DNA of 64,000 nt, taken from contig CAUJNA010003819.1 in NCBI GenBank assembly GCA_963377175.1, forward strand, positions 79,501 through 143,500. The letters run 5' to 3'. The stretch is from Effrenium voratum (lineage: Eukaryota; Sar; Dinophyceae; Suessiales; Symbiodiniaceae). A program made the position numbers and the translations under genes. Position 1 is the stretch's first letter; each line of letters begins with the position of its first letter. The notes under the pieces are model-generated. The model was given only the letters and a program-made list of their open reading frames with translations, was not told where the DNA came from and ran no database searches. Shown piece after piece: positions 32,927 through 47,100 of this stretch.

Positions 32927-35900
32927 GCGCCTCGATTTCGAAAAAATGCCTTTTGGGGAAACCGAAAAGCCCCCCCCCCAAAAAAGGGGGGGGGGGGGAA
33001 AACGAAAAAAGCTCCCAGGAAAGAAAAATGCAAAAAGCGCGGGCAAAGGGTGTAAATTTGACCACTGCGGTGACCTTGGCAAAGTTTGGCCAGCGGGCCT
33101 TGGTTCGGATTTATTTGGCAGCTTGTTGGACTTGTTTGGACATTTGCTTGGCATTACAATACTTGGACTTGTTTGGCCTTAGTCGACCTTGTTTATTCCA
33201 TTCAGTGATTTAACGTCAGCATCACTTCATATATCAGCATCGCGCGCAATGCATTGTTCCGCGTGTTCAAGTACCCCACAGTCACGATTTTGGCAACTTG
33301 TAATTCACGAGTTCTTTGGGATAATGTCAGCCTGGCGCTGCTGGCTCCGCCGCTGCATCAGCTTGGACCTCTCTCTTCTTTGCGGATGTGGGGAGAAAAG
33401 ATTAGTCCAAATTATGTAGGGCAATGCTGATCTAACATGCTGCGTGCCAAGAATGCCATTTTGGAGGTGCCAAGCATGCCAGTTCTGAACGCAGTGGCGC
33501 TCGGCTCGTGTTTGTTGAGTGGATTCTTCCTTTGACGTCTACAACAAAACAATGTGTTGTTTCGTTGTGGCCTGTGGGCAAAAATGTCGCACGGGAAACA
33601 AAGCGGCATGAAGCCCGATGTGACGCATTTGATGGAAAGGTCCAGTGGTTAATGTCGACCCTGATTTATGAGGCCCTCCACTTGTTATCAAGGATGGTGG
33701 AGCCTTTTTTGGTGAGGAGTCAACTCTTCCAAGGGAACGGGTGAACGATTCTTTGGTTGTTTGTTGACATATTCAGGATATGTAAACTGTCGTGTGCTAA
33801 GCATTGGCTCAACGAAACTTCGCTTTCACGGAGCCTTCATGGAGCAACGGAACCAACGATCCATATCACTTGCCATGCTCCTTGCGGCGGGCCTGGCGGT
33901 GATGAATAGTCAAGGCGAGAGCTCTTCCTGGTGCAGGCGCCAAGCGGACTCGCCTGTGAAGGCGTCTTTTAACGACTCAGACCACAGCTTCACGCATTGC
34001 ATTCGCGGTGGCAGTGCGTCCAGGACTTCGCCAACGAAGTGGCAGTGCTCCTTCAGCCGAAGGTCGTGCTGACCCTGTGAGACTCGCTCAGCGTACAGTG
34101 AGGGCCTGAGGACGTCTTCTCAAGGGAGGTCGTCGATCTCGGGGCGCTGGCGGAGTTGCTGGGCCTGAAGCGGCCACATCGGTAATAACATCAGGAAGCC
34201 GCAATCAGGTGCCGACGTTTTCTGTTTTCGTTTCGCGCATGCGCGATGACAGCCGCCTACCCTGCCCCCATTGGCAAAGGAGGACATGTACGTGGCCAAC
34301 TTCAACGATGGGGGGGCTCAACGACAAGTTCGCCTTCGCCGTGCGCCGAAGAGCAAGAGGATGTTTCTGTTGCTCTTCAGCGCATCCGCGTGGCGGACCT
34401 GGTTCAAAACGCTTGGACCTACTGTGGATGCACGAAATCCTGCACCACTTTGAAACCATGGAAAACCATTGTTTGTTGGCGTTTACAGGAGAATCATCAT
34501 TCCATGGTTTCTCAGGTGGTGCAGGATTTGGTGCATCCACAGTACTGTTGCCACTGGGACCCCTTCGTCACAGACTGCAGCGCGGAGTTCGCAACACAAA
34601 AAAAAACTTGCTGATACTCTGCGCGGATTTTCCCGAGGGCCATAGATTTCCTTTGCCAGCCCAACCCTTGATCTGAGAAAACCATTGGTTCACCAAAGCC
34701 CAAATCCGACCTCAACGGCTCGTCAACAAATCATCACAAATGCCAGCTGATTCATGGAATCCTGTTGTAACGGTGGTAGGATATATCGTCTTCTCCCGGG
34801 CCCCTGTGATACCCAGCACTCAAGCGCTTGGGTGTTTGGTTGTGTTTCTCTTGCGCAGCTGCCAGTGCGCAGTTGTTGCTTTGCTGTTTCTTATATATAT
34901 ATATATACACATATATATATATGCATACATATACATCAACAAATACATGAGTGCGTGCTTTGTTGGTTGGATCAGTATCCTTGTTATGTCGTTCCTCTGC
35001 TTACAACAAACGTGTTTCCTGTTTGGGTGAGTGGGTGAGTGCCTTTTTGTTGGATGACTACCCTTTGTGTGTCCGTGTAATCCGTTTTTGGAGGAGTGTC
35101 TTTGTCCTATGCTTTGGAGGCTACGAATGAGTTTGCCTTAGGGGACCCCAAGAATGGTGGTTCTCCTTCTGGTTTTCCTTCAAGACCAACCCAAATTTGC
35201 TGGTGCTCAGAAGGGAATGACCGTTCCGGGTTTTGGGACTGAATCGCTTCTGGACGAAAAAAGGAAACCACCAGTTGGATGGTTTAGCCCAGGGTTCCAT
35301 TTCTCATTTCCTGAGAACCAGCAAGTTTAAGACCAACCAACAAAGTCTCGATGTATTGAAATATAAAGTACCCAAACAAGGCAAGGTTAAGACCAACCAA
35401 GAAAAGCGATGTATTAAAATGGGGTACCCCAAACACGGCTTCAGATTCATTCCCTCCTCAACCATTTCCCCCAGTATTGCCCTTTTACCCTTTTTTGGGG
35501 GAGGGTTCCCCTAGTAAAATAGACGTCCTGAAAAAAATCGGGTACCCTTATTCTAAGCTGTCTACTGGAGGACCTAGTCAAAACTGAACCGCTGCCCTCC
35601 CGCTGCCCTCGACCCAAGCGACTCCAGGCGTGGCCTCGCTGGCCAGCTTCATGATGGGCGGCCCGGGGTCCTCGGCGCTGCCGGTGGAGTGCATGGAATT
35701 TCTGGAGGCCAAAGTGGAGGACGCGGCTCTGCCCGTTTTTTCGGGGGGGGGGGGGGGTGGGCTTCCTCCCACTAACATGAGGCATTTGTGGGATATCTGG
35801 AGGATGAAATTGCTCATTTGACCTTCTGTCAGGTGCCATGGCAACGTGGGAGGGAGTGTATGTTTAATCTTGCTGCTGCGATAGGTAGGGAATGTGGAAA

Positions 35901-38057
35901 TGAACCGGACAGAAATTCCCTTGAAGGGAACCACCAGTTGGATGGTTTAGTTCAGGGTTATTCCATTTCACATTCCCTGCATCTATCGCACCGGCAAGTA
36001 CCTTTTTCATACCCCCTGCACCCTAATTATTACTCACCGAGTGCCAACTAGGAAACATAAGCTTTAAAGGGAAACCAAACAGTACCAGCTAGAGAAAATC
36101 CCAAAGGCCCTTTTTTTTCCTGGCAATGTCTTCCTCTTCCTAGCCTCCGCCCCTCCTCAGCCCCTCCTCCGCCCCTCACGGCCCATCCTCCGCCCCTCAC
36201 GGCCCGCAGCGGTCTCGCAGGACCTGGACTTTGGGCCCAACGAGTCGGTCTTCGCGCAGGGGGACCGGCGCACCTCCTTCTTTGTGGTGAAGGAGGGCGA
36301 GGCGTGGGCGCCGCTTCGGGGGGCGGAAAACGGCCTTCGCGGGGTCGCGGGGGGGGGGGGGGGCTGCCCCGGTTTTTCGGCCGATTTGTTTGGGGTGGGT
36401 GTCTTTCTTTTGGAAGGAAAAGAACCCGAAGGATTTTTTGGCCCAATCTTGTGGAGGGGGGGTGCCTCTACTGACAAGTACCCAAGGACGGATGAACCAG
36501 GAATCGTAGGTTAACATGGATCTTAGTTTGGGAAGAAATGTGTCCGGATTCATCACGGCCCCCTGTTTGGCAAATACTAAGACTGCAGGGAATCAAAGGA
36601 ACGCTTGGTTCTTTCTTTTTTTTGCACTGGTGTAATCAGGGTCTTCAAGGTGGGGTAGGTGGGGTAGCCTTTAGGAGCTTGTCAAACCTTGTCCTTCTTT
36701 AACACAGTGTAGTAAGAGTAAGACAGTTGCTGGTTCCGCTCTGTTTTTGGGAGATGTATGGCAATGTGGAACTACTGGAAGTAGTTTTGGGCAACAGTAC
36801 TGGCAGTAGCTTGCCTTGCACAAAGGCTGCCTCGCAAAAGAGGACTTACTGCTAGTGCTGCTGCCATTTTTGGCTCAGGGGGAGGGGGGGAAGCATTAGC
36901 ATTAATCGGGAGGTTGGGTACCAAAAATAGCAGGTAGGGGGTTCAAAATGTTATAACCTTCACTGAAAGGCAACAAGAAATGGCAAAGGGCGCCATAAAA
37001 TAATTTGGCTGCTTGGGGCCTCAGTTGGTCTTGCTGGCTCCGTTCGGCTTAATACTGGTTTTGCATACAAGGTTGTACATTGCCAGGGCTTTGTATTGCC
37101 AGGGCTTGCGATCATTTTGTTTTTTATCACTCCCCCAGACGGGCAGCCATTTTTTGCCACTCCCCCCCCCAAAAAAAACAAGAAAGGAAAAACAAGAACC
37201 ATGTCTGCATTTCCTCCCCCTTTCGCAGGGTCTCAGGGTGGGGAATATTGTTTGGAGAGCTTGATTGAATTGCGACCCCTTTGCGCATTCGCGAATTTTC
37301 ATGGGTATGTATTCCTTTTGGTGTCCCTTTGACCCACCACGAAGGAGGCAAGCTGACTTGGCCGTGGGACAAAACCCCGTACCCCAAGTGAACATTCCAA
37401 TCCCCACGAAAATTGGTTCTAAAATGGGTGGTGAATTCACCTATCCCAAAATGGGATCCCATTGGTTTGACCCATGGCCACGTGTAAACCCCCACTAAAC
37501 CCAGAAAACCTAAAAGCCATGGCCACTTGGGTGAGGGGGGTCTGATCCAGTTCAGGTGGTGGTAGAGCTGGGCAGCCGTTCTTCGGATGTGTACAGGATC
37601 GGGCCCGGGAACGCCATCGTGGGAGTCTCGGCAGCGAGCTTTGCACCCTCTCTGAATGCTAGCCCATGATTTGTGCTTGTTTGCCTGTCTATGTGTGTGC
37701 GTGCTTGCGTGCTTGCTTGCGTGCGTGGGTGGGTGGGTAGGTGAATGGTAACTGGGTGGGTGTGTTTGTGTGTTTTGTTGATGGGTCTCCAAGTTGTGCG
37801 GTTTTAAAGGGAATCCAGAAGTTGTTTAAAGACCAGACATACACACACACACACTCACTCACACACACAAACACACACAAACACGCAGACACGCAAACAC
37901 ACAAAAAACACGAACAAGAACACCAACACCAACACCAACACCACACACACACACGCACACACACGCACACACATGCACACTCATGCACACACACATGCAC
38001 ACACATGCACACACACACACACACAGACACACACACACACACACAGACACACACACA

Positions 38058-38105
<48 letters not shown>

Positions 38106-41100
38106 CACACTCATGCACACACACACACACATGCACACAATTGGTCCATGTCCTAAAAACAAGACACCCATAATATGTGTTGATGTTCCCAAAACCAAAC
38201 TAGAAGGGGGTGGGTACTTGTTTTTCTTGCCGAATCCGTATTGAACACCCAGATGCAAAGGTTGATTCACCCGGGGTCAAGTTTGAATTGTACATCCACG
38301 GCACAGTGATGCCGAATGGGTTGTGTGTTCTAATGTGTTGCACGACAAAGCCAAGCAGCCCATGATTAGATGAGTTGCCCAAGAAACCAAGCAGAGAAGT
38401 GTACTTTCTAGGGGACTTCCAGGGAGGAATTTTGGAGGTAAGGAGGGTGCACACGAGGGTATGTAGTTGGTTGTAGGCTTATGTTGGTGGCATTCAGCAT
38501 CCATACCTCCAAAATCCAGAAATGAACATGCCCTTGTTGTTGTGTTTCTCTGTCCCGCTATTTAGCACCCGCTGTAGATGCACATCCCCTGCTCCCAAAA
38601 AAGGTAGGACCACGTGTCTGATAGAATGTTCCAGCAGAGACCAGATTGTAGGCCGTGTGATTTGCTTCCCCTATGAATATCTAAGAGTGCTTCAAGTACA
38701 TTGCCATTTTACACCCATGACATAGTGCTATGTACCGTGTATTCCTGAAGGGATTGTTGGGGTAGTGGAACCCCGCTTAGACGAACTTGGGAATTCGCTT
38801 GGCATGAGGCGCATCCGCATACGAGTGTACTGTGACAGCCCTGGGTATGGTTGAGGAACATGAAAGGGACCCTACCAAGAATCAACACATGGACGTGGGT
38901 CGAAAATAGGCATCCAAAATGAAACCCTGGCAAATGGAACCAAAGACTCTGGTGATTTAATTTTGACCCATACCCAAGCGGATGTGGAACATGGTCTTCT
39001 TGCGGTGATACCACTAACTTGCGTTCCCACCCCTACGGCTGCTTTGTGATGCAGTTCCTTGGTAGCAAGCTCCTTTATCCAAAAAAAGGGGACGTGAACA
39101 TGTTTTGGATTCTCAATTCAGGTCTGTGAAGTGTAGCAATCTCCCGCTGGCATGGTCCGGATGAATCAAAGCAGGTAACATCATGTGGTCTCCTTTGTTT
39201 CAGGGGGTTTCCTTTACAACCAAACAATCAGATGTGTCCCGGATGTTGCCTGAAGGAAACAGGTAGAGGGAACCTCATTCGAAGGGCTTCCAACCATCCG
39301 GGTAGGTCCCCAGAACTTGGATATCGGTCGGTCTGAGCGTCCAAGACCTCGATTTCATTTGCTCAAGGATATCTGCTATTTTCCCTTGTTGGTTTTAAAA
39401 GGGAATCGATTTCACTGCTAGACATGTTTTGTTTTGTTTTTTGCAGGGGGCGAAAAAGCAAATGGAATCTGTTGGCCTTTTCTTTTTCGTCTGAGCCCGC
39501 TACTTGGGCGTGTCTTTGAACCCCCCCTTTTTCTTGGATTTTTTCACTTGCGACCTCTCTTGGCGATTTTGTGTGTGCTTTTTGTTTGCCTTCTGAGGGC
39601 TGCTGTACATGTTGGCGAGTCTTCCGGCGCAGCACCTGCCGCCGGGCTCGAGCTCAGAGCCCAGCTTGGACTGTACGCGCCACAGCAGCTCCTCCCGCGC
39701 GGGAAGCAGCGGCCGAGCTGCAGAGTCTTCCACCCGCCCCCCACGGTTTTTTGTTTCTCTTCTTCTTTTTTTCCCATGTCGTAGGACGGGCCCCCCCAAG
39801 CCCCTTCCCTTCCCCTCCTTTTTTTGTTTGTGTTTTCTGTGTGGACAATATTGTGGTTTGTTTTTTTCTTGCAGGTGTGTTGAACAGTTGTTTGCTTGTC
39901 AGGTGGTGTTTCCCTTCGCTTTGAAATGTGTTGTCCCCTTTGTGTGTTGGGGAAATTGCTGACAGAACGGGGAAATATGAGCATAAGAAGACCGAGGCGT
40001 GCATTGCGACGAAATCGAAGTTGAAACTAGTTTCCTCGCATGTTTTGGCGGATGGTCCTTCCTTCCAGCATGCATTCTCCGACCTTTGCTTTTGGGACGG
40101 CAGTTGAGGTTTCGGACCATGGAGTGATTTGTGGCTCTGTAGGTGTATATGTGTGTGTGTTATATTAAAACTACCCTTCTTAAGTATAACTTTTACCACC
40201 AATTTAGGCATCTCCCCTTTGACACAAATCCGTGTGCTCCTGGTTAACCTCTTGTTTGCCAGTTTTCGTAGATCGCCCAACGAGAGTTGGGCCCAAGCCT
40301 GCAACAGCCCAGCAGCCCGGCTGAGGACCTGGGTCCAATGCCCAGCGATCACCTGGCCAAGTGAAAGTTAGGGACTGTCCCAGCCAGAGGAGATCTTTTC
40401 GCATGGGTTTTTTGGGGTCCTCACTAGGTTCTGATTCTGACATGGATTGCGGAAAAGACCCCTGCAATACCAGCTTCGCGTGGGGCTTTTGGGGTAAACC
40501 CCTTCAGTACCGTAGACCCCTTGCCAGGTTTCTGCCTCACCCCTATTCTTTGCTGGGTTTTTGGGGCAGAGCCCTTACCAGGAGCTCAAAATCTGATTCC
40601 CGGCCAAGGCGGCGCGAAGGTGGCAGCGCTGCCACTGGAGTCCTTTAGCGAAGCCTTCGAGAGGCCGGGGGCGGAGCTGCGGCGCTCGAGGGAGTTCGTG
40701 GCCACTGATTTGGCTCTGGCTCAAAAAAGGGCGCCCCAAAATGGCACCTTGGCATATGGAAACAAAGACTAAAACCTGCGTCACCCCAGCCGCGCAATTT
40801 TGAGCCACACACGGTTGGATCCTTTTTCGGGATCTCATCCTGTGGCACAGAAGTTCTCTTTTTTGTGTGGGTCGGACAAAACTCCACGTGGCCGCTGAAG
40901 GATCCTTTCTTCGACCACGTGTTGGTCCGTGTTGAGGGGTACTCCGAGGCCCAAGAGGATCATGTCCTTCAGTTTCAAGTTAGCAGGACTGGCAGGATTT
41001 ACATGCTCTACCCTTGTGCTAGGGTTGGGGGTAGCATTGCCACTCTCAACCAAGAAGGTTTCTTGTTGTGCCCTTTGGGTTTCCTTCATCCTTGCAATCA

Positions 41101-44100
41101 AGCAACAAGATCACCCTTTGCAGTCTAAGGGCAGGCACAGCATTTGAAAATCAAATAGGTCAGACCGCCATCACTACAGGCCTGCTTTCTTATGTGCGTC
41201 GAACAGGTACAGTGCATGTACACAGGAGAAACTCGATTTGGGAATGGTTTACGTTTTTTCTCTGCAGGAAGGCAAAGGCAATGAGCAGAGATGGGCGTAG
41301 GGGCGAAGTGTTTTCTGTTGATGCTTCTGGTGGTTCTTTTGTTTGCAGTCTTTCCTTTGGAAAGGTCCCTCAGGACTCGAGTAGGGCCTTTGTTTGTCTT
41401 TGGTTCAATGTCTCTGCCCTAGCTGGGGATGTGTTGTTGTTTGTTTGTAGCTTTCCTTGTTTCGGAAAGGTTCCCAGAAGTGACGTGTGGGGGTGCCAGT
41501 GATGTAATCAGGTTGTGTCCTGCTGAGGAGGCTTGTTTTTTGCATTTGTTTGCTGTCTCTCTCTCCCTCTCACGTGACTTGAGTAGGCGTCTTTGGTTCG
41601 CCTCCGTTCCCTAGCTGGGAGTGCGTGTTGTTGCTTGATACTTCCTCTTTTGTTTTGGAACAGCTTTCCAGAACGAAGTGATGGCTGGGGGTTGCCACTG
41701 ATGCAATCCAGCGCTGTCCTGCTGATGCTTCTTACCTTCTTGTGCTGCTTGGTTTGTTTCCTTTGGAAAGCCCCCCACAAGATTTGCCTTTGTTTGTTCA
41801 TGTTGGTCTCCCAAGCCGGGAGGTGCAAGCGTGTTTCCTCATCCCGTTGCCAGAGTCAAGCATGCATATACGCGGCGTTGCGAACATGGCAATAGGCGCG
41901 TGCTCTGTTGGGTGACCTGTTTTAGGGTTTGCTTAAAGGCCAACAGGAAAACCGGAATCCTGTTTGGGACACACACACACCCACACACCCGCGCACACAC
42001 ACACACCACACGCACGCACGCACGCACACACCCGCACGCCCACGCACTCGCACACGCGCACGCACACGCACACGCACGCGCACACGCACACGCACCCGCA
42101 CGCGCACACGCACACGCACGCGCACGCGCACGTGCACACGCACACGCACACGCAGACGCACACGCACACGCACCCACGCACCCACGCACGCACGCACGCA
42201 CGCACCCACCCACCCACACACACACACACACCCACGCACGCACGCACGCACGCACGCACCCACGCAACCACGCACACACGCACACACACACACACACACA
42301 GAGAGACGCATACAGACACATACAGACACATACAGACACATACAGACACATACAGACACATACAGACACATACAGACACATACAGACACATACAGACATA
42401 CAGACACACACACACACACACCTATGCACACAGACACACACGTACACATATACACACATACATGCAGCATACATTCATACATACATCCCTATGTCCTTCA
42501 TGGCTGCAGGTTTCCCAAGGCCATGCAGTGGCTAGTGCAGCGCCTCTCTGTGCGCTTCTCCACTGTGGTCTTTGATACGCTGTCCACCTACTTCGGCCTG
42601 AGGAGAGGGCCGACTGATGATCACCCCCTGTCACCCCCCCCCCCGGCCGGGCTGCCAGGACGTACCTTTTCTGGGGCATGTAAAGCGAATGTCTGGTGGG
42701 GGTGCGGAAGAAAAAAGGGCATCCTGGGGACCTGGGACCCTGCACCCACCTGCCTCCCCACCTGCCTCGCCGCTTCAAAAACGACTAGGACAGAGAACTG
42801 GGAACTGAAATCGGTGTGAGGTCGTGTGGTTTTGGGCAGGAGGAGTTGTATATCTGGTTCGAGCCGATTCCATGGGAAACTCGCAGGAATCTGTTGGACG
42901 CCATAGTTCCATTCACAGGCTTTGTGACTGGTCGACTGAATTCTGCGGGTTTTTTTCTTTTTGGGACACCCCTTTTGATTTGTTTCAAAGGGACATCAAC
43001 ATGAGATCACCCTTTTGGAGGGGGGGGTCGCCCGATTTTGAGACACACCCATGTACTCGCGTATGTACCCCCTCACGAGCCTCTAATGTGGCCAAGTCTC
43101 TTATAGGCGTGCGAAAGGAGGTACCAGGGCTGTCTGGTAAGTCACCTCTGTGACTCTCAGCAACACCCAAACACCTCTGCTGGCCAATTCAGAGATCTAC
43201 CACCTGGTTCAGTAAGGAGTATGGTGAGGCCTAGATAAACCATCAAAAGGCAATAATTGGGGCTTGTGCGCTGCTTTGGTGTGATGCTATGGGTTGATTT
43301 GTGTTCCATTCTCGTACAGGGTGCCAGCAATGTTTCAGCTCGGATGTCTGACATCTGGCCCGTGGCTTCACTTTGCCCTGAGATCAATACAACCAACGAG
43401 CGTTCCTCCGTGGGTTTTGGGTGGGTATTCCATCTTGAAGCACCAACGGCCTGATTTTCCATGTTGAAACCCTAAGTAAAATCCGAAAAGCAATCGTTGG
43501 ACTTGTAAAGGATCTACAGGTGGGACTTTTCTCTACCTCAACCGATATATTATATGCGTGCCATGGTCAAAGCCACCTGTGGATCAGAACACAAATCGTT
43601 GCCATGGTTGCCTAAACATCCAAATTGAGGGGTCCATGACCATCCGATCAAGTACAGGGGTTGAATCAATAGACTTGTTCTCGCTTCTTCTCCTGCGCCA
43701 GGATGGAGTTTATGACGCCCTCGACGTTCAAGGCTCTTGAGGCTGCAAGAGCAGGGACCTGCTTGACCGGATGTCAGGGGTACTTCTGATTTTGCCCTGC
43801 TTGGGTTTGGCCCAGTCCTTTTGATGTTTCAGCGAGTCCTTTGCCTTTCGGCCAGAGTCCTTGGTTTCGCTGGCAGGAAAGCTAAATGGAAACCAAAGCG
43901 CGTTCACTTATTTTGACACACGCCACTATCCCTTGCAAAGTTCAAAATTGGGTTGGATTTTTAGGCTTTGGCTTGTTGGGAAATGAAGGGGTGTCCCATT
44001 TTTCCCGCAACAAGTTTCTTGGCTGCAGGGGGATCAGCAGCAACCACTCACTTCCTGAGTTGGTGGACTTCAAGCTTTTTGGAAAGACCAAATTTTAGTG

Positions 44101-47100
44101 GCAAATAAAAAGTTCTAAATCTTTTTTGGGCCAGTCAACTTGGGAAGTGAGACCAAGAGAGTATGGTCTTGATCTTGACGCCACCTTTGGTCCACCTCGC
44201 CCAGCTCCTTGAGGCCTTAGAGCTCCGGGAGTGTGCGCCAGAGGAGGCGGGGACGAACGAGAGAGACATCCCCCGGGATTTTTTTGTTTTTTTCGGGGCG
44301 GGGACTGGTCGCTCCCAGAAAGCTTTGTGTGTGTGTGTGTGTCGTTTGAGGCTGCCAGTTTTTGGCGGCTTGAAAGGAAAGCCACAAGGATCCCCAATTT
44401 TGCGGGGTCTTTCGAGAAAAGGACGCGCCCGTGTCCCTTCAAAGGGTGGGTTCAAGCATCTGTTGGTCAGAGCATGTGCCTTTTGGGGCGACCAGCGAGC
44501 CTCGCACTGGACGCAGGGGGCCTTGGGGCTTGGATCGAAAGAGGGCTGAGTTGCGTGCGAGAGATGCAGGGAATGAGAAGTGGAATGACGAGAAAAAAGA
44601 AAAAGAAGCCAACTGGCGGCTTCCGCAAAAGGAATCGGGTTGATTCAACCACATTTCAAAGCCTGAGCACTTGTGACTGGAGAAACTGCGTCCAGTAAGT
44701 TGCCCTCCGCAGTCACTGAACAATGATGCCTCTAAATGGCGGTTGAGAACCCCCCGAAAGTATCTTGACAACCTCAAAATGCAAAGATTTCATGGAGCGC
44801 AGAGAAATGATGCATCCAGGTGTGCCCGAGACTCGGAGGGCAAAGCCAAAACGCTCGAAGCTGGCCGGGCCACGGGTATGGTGTGCTTGGGATCTCGCTT
44901 CCCGAGTTCCCTTAAGGTTTCTGGAAAGACCCTTTTAGTGGTAGACAAGAAGTTCGGACTTGTTTTGGCCAATCCACTCAAGGAGTGAGGGATTTGTATG
45001 CTGGCTTTCTAGATGCCACCTTTTCCGGGAACACCAAGGGTGGTACCGGCCGCCAGAAACTTGCGTGACCTTCAGGGTCGCATCATTCCTGGTGTTTCGG
45101 GGGCGGGGGGGGGGGTGGTTGAATGAAACTCAAGTACGAGTCCAAAACTGGCCCCCCCATACATGGCGCCGGTTTTCCGGTTCGAGGTGTTGTGTCTCCA
45201 ACAAGCTCCATTCTAACCCCTGAAAGCACGAACTGGGCAGCGCCCACAAACCATTGACGTTTGATGTACCAAGGTTACAAGTACAAGCCCTCACTCCTAT
45301 TTGGGCCAAGTTGCAAAAGTTCAACAAGAGGCCAGGATAAAGTTGAACTTATCTTTCAGCTGTATCTCTTCAGGCCCACGTTTGTTCTTTGTATTTGGAC
45401 CCGGAAGCACTGTGGCCCATGTCCGGAAACGGCAAAGTCCAAAACGGTCCAACTTTGTGCCTGCTGCGCGCGTCAGCAGGCACAATCTGAGTGCCCTAAG
45501 CGCAAGCATGTGACAGGCCTTCCGGCAGCTGTTTAAGGGCTGTGGCGAGAAGGCGGCGAAGGCCGGGCGTCGGAGTGGGGCGAAGTTCTTGTCGAAAGAG
45601 GCGGCCCCAGTTTTTGCGATGTGTGTGTGTGTGTGTGTGTGTTGGCCATGCTAAAAGGGGGCTTGACGCATGAAGTCGTTGCAGGCGAATTCTTGCGATG
45701 TGTGGCCATGCGGTTTGCTGATCGGCACGCATGAGGTTTGCTCGAAACATGTTTTTGAGCGTGCTGCACTAGGTCCCCCAGTAGTGCCCTTTCCCCCTTT
45801 TTTGGTTGGGCGGGTTCCCCTACTAGAATAGCTTTTTTTGGTTGGGAGGGTTCCCCTCCTAGAATAGAATGCAGAGAGAAGAAAGGGTGCCCGTATTCTA
45901 ACTTCTCAAATCTGGAGACCTAGTGCCTTGCAAAATCCGTTTGGAAAGTCCATGTCAATGCAGTCGGCCACCACGCGCCCTGGAAAGTGGCTCGCCTAGG
46001 CCCTTAGGCTTGGTTCGGATAGCGCCGGGGGTTCCACTTTCTATGGTTAAATTTCCGCTCAACCATCAGTCTTTGCAAGGAAACCAACATGACAGGATCC
46101 AACAGGGTTTTGTTGGCGGTTGTTTGGACAATCGGAGCCACATTCCGTGTGTCAAAAAAGGGGGAACCCTCAATGGTGTTCCTGTTGGTTCCATTTTAAG
46201 CCCACCCCAAAAAGGATGACCCTCAAAAAAGACACCCATGCAGAGCGTGCTTTCAATTCGGTTTCAACAACACTTTTTGGAAGCAAGCCAACCGACGACC
46301 AAACATGGCCAAACCAAACGCGGCCCTAAAGCCAAGCCGAACCACTGCACAGCGCGAGCAGGGTGTGTTCCAAACCCATCCCAAATCAACTCTTGCCCGC
46401 CATTCCAGAAAATTTTGGGAGTGGGGTCAAGTGGGGGCTGGACTAAAAACGACATTACCTACATCATAAGGACGTTCAATACCGAGCTCCTTGCTGAATC
46501 TGCCCCACATGTTTGCTCATGGTTGTTTTTTGTTGTAGCTAAGACACCAGTAGTACGAATTCATAATACGTAGTAATAGTTCTAACAACAATAATAATAG
46601 TGTCCGTGGCCTCCTTGCAACATGCTTGGCATCGAAGAATACAGGAAGTCTCTGCTCCAGACCTCCCTAAACGCCATGCCACGCCAGGAGCTGACGCACG
46701 CGGAGACCCTCACCTGCGAAGCAGGGGACCTGGTCTTCGCCCCGCAGACCCGCGCCAAGCATCTGATGATCCTCTTGGAAGGCCGGGCAAATCCGTGAGC
46801 CGATTGCGCTTCCCCAAAATACGGCAGGCTGTGGGTCAAAAATAGGTACCCCAAATGGATCCCTGGTAAGTGGAAACATGAACCCAAACCTGCGGTCCCC
46901 TGGTGGTTCAATTTTGACCCATACCCAGCAGAGGTTCTCCCAACATCGCCATTGGCGGTTTTGCCCTTTAGCCCAGCTGATGTCCTATGGACGTTCAGAT
47001 TCCAGGTCTCCACTGCTGGAGTACAAGCATCGGCTTTTTCGCCACGCCTGTGCAAATAGCGAAAAAGCAACTCCGACCGACTTAGACCGAAAAAAATCAA

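Noticed and set aside
32900..32940. PKA regulatory-subunit inhibitor-like motif (KQRASIS) before a CNBD
   Set aside because: The exon most likely ends inside the Arg codon at the GC donor and continues as QRVASLASF. The later domain order is that of NTE, not PKA.
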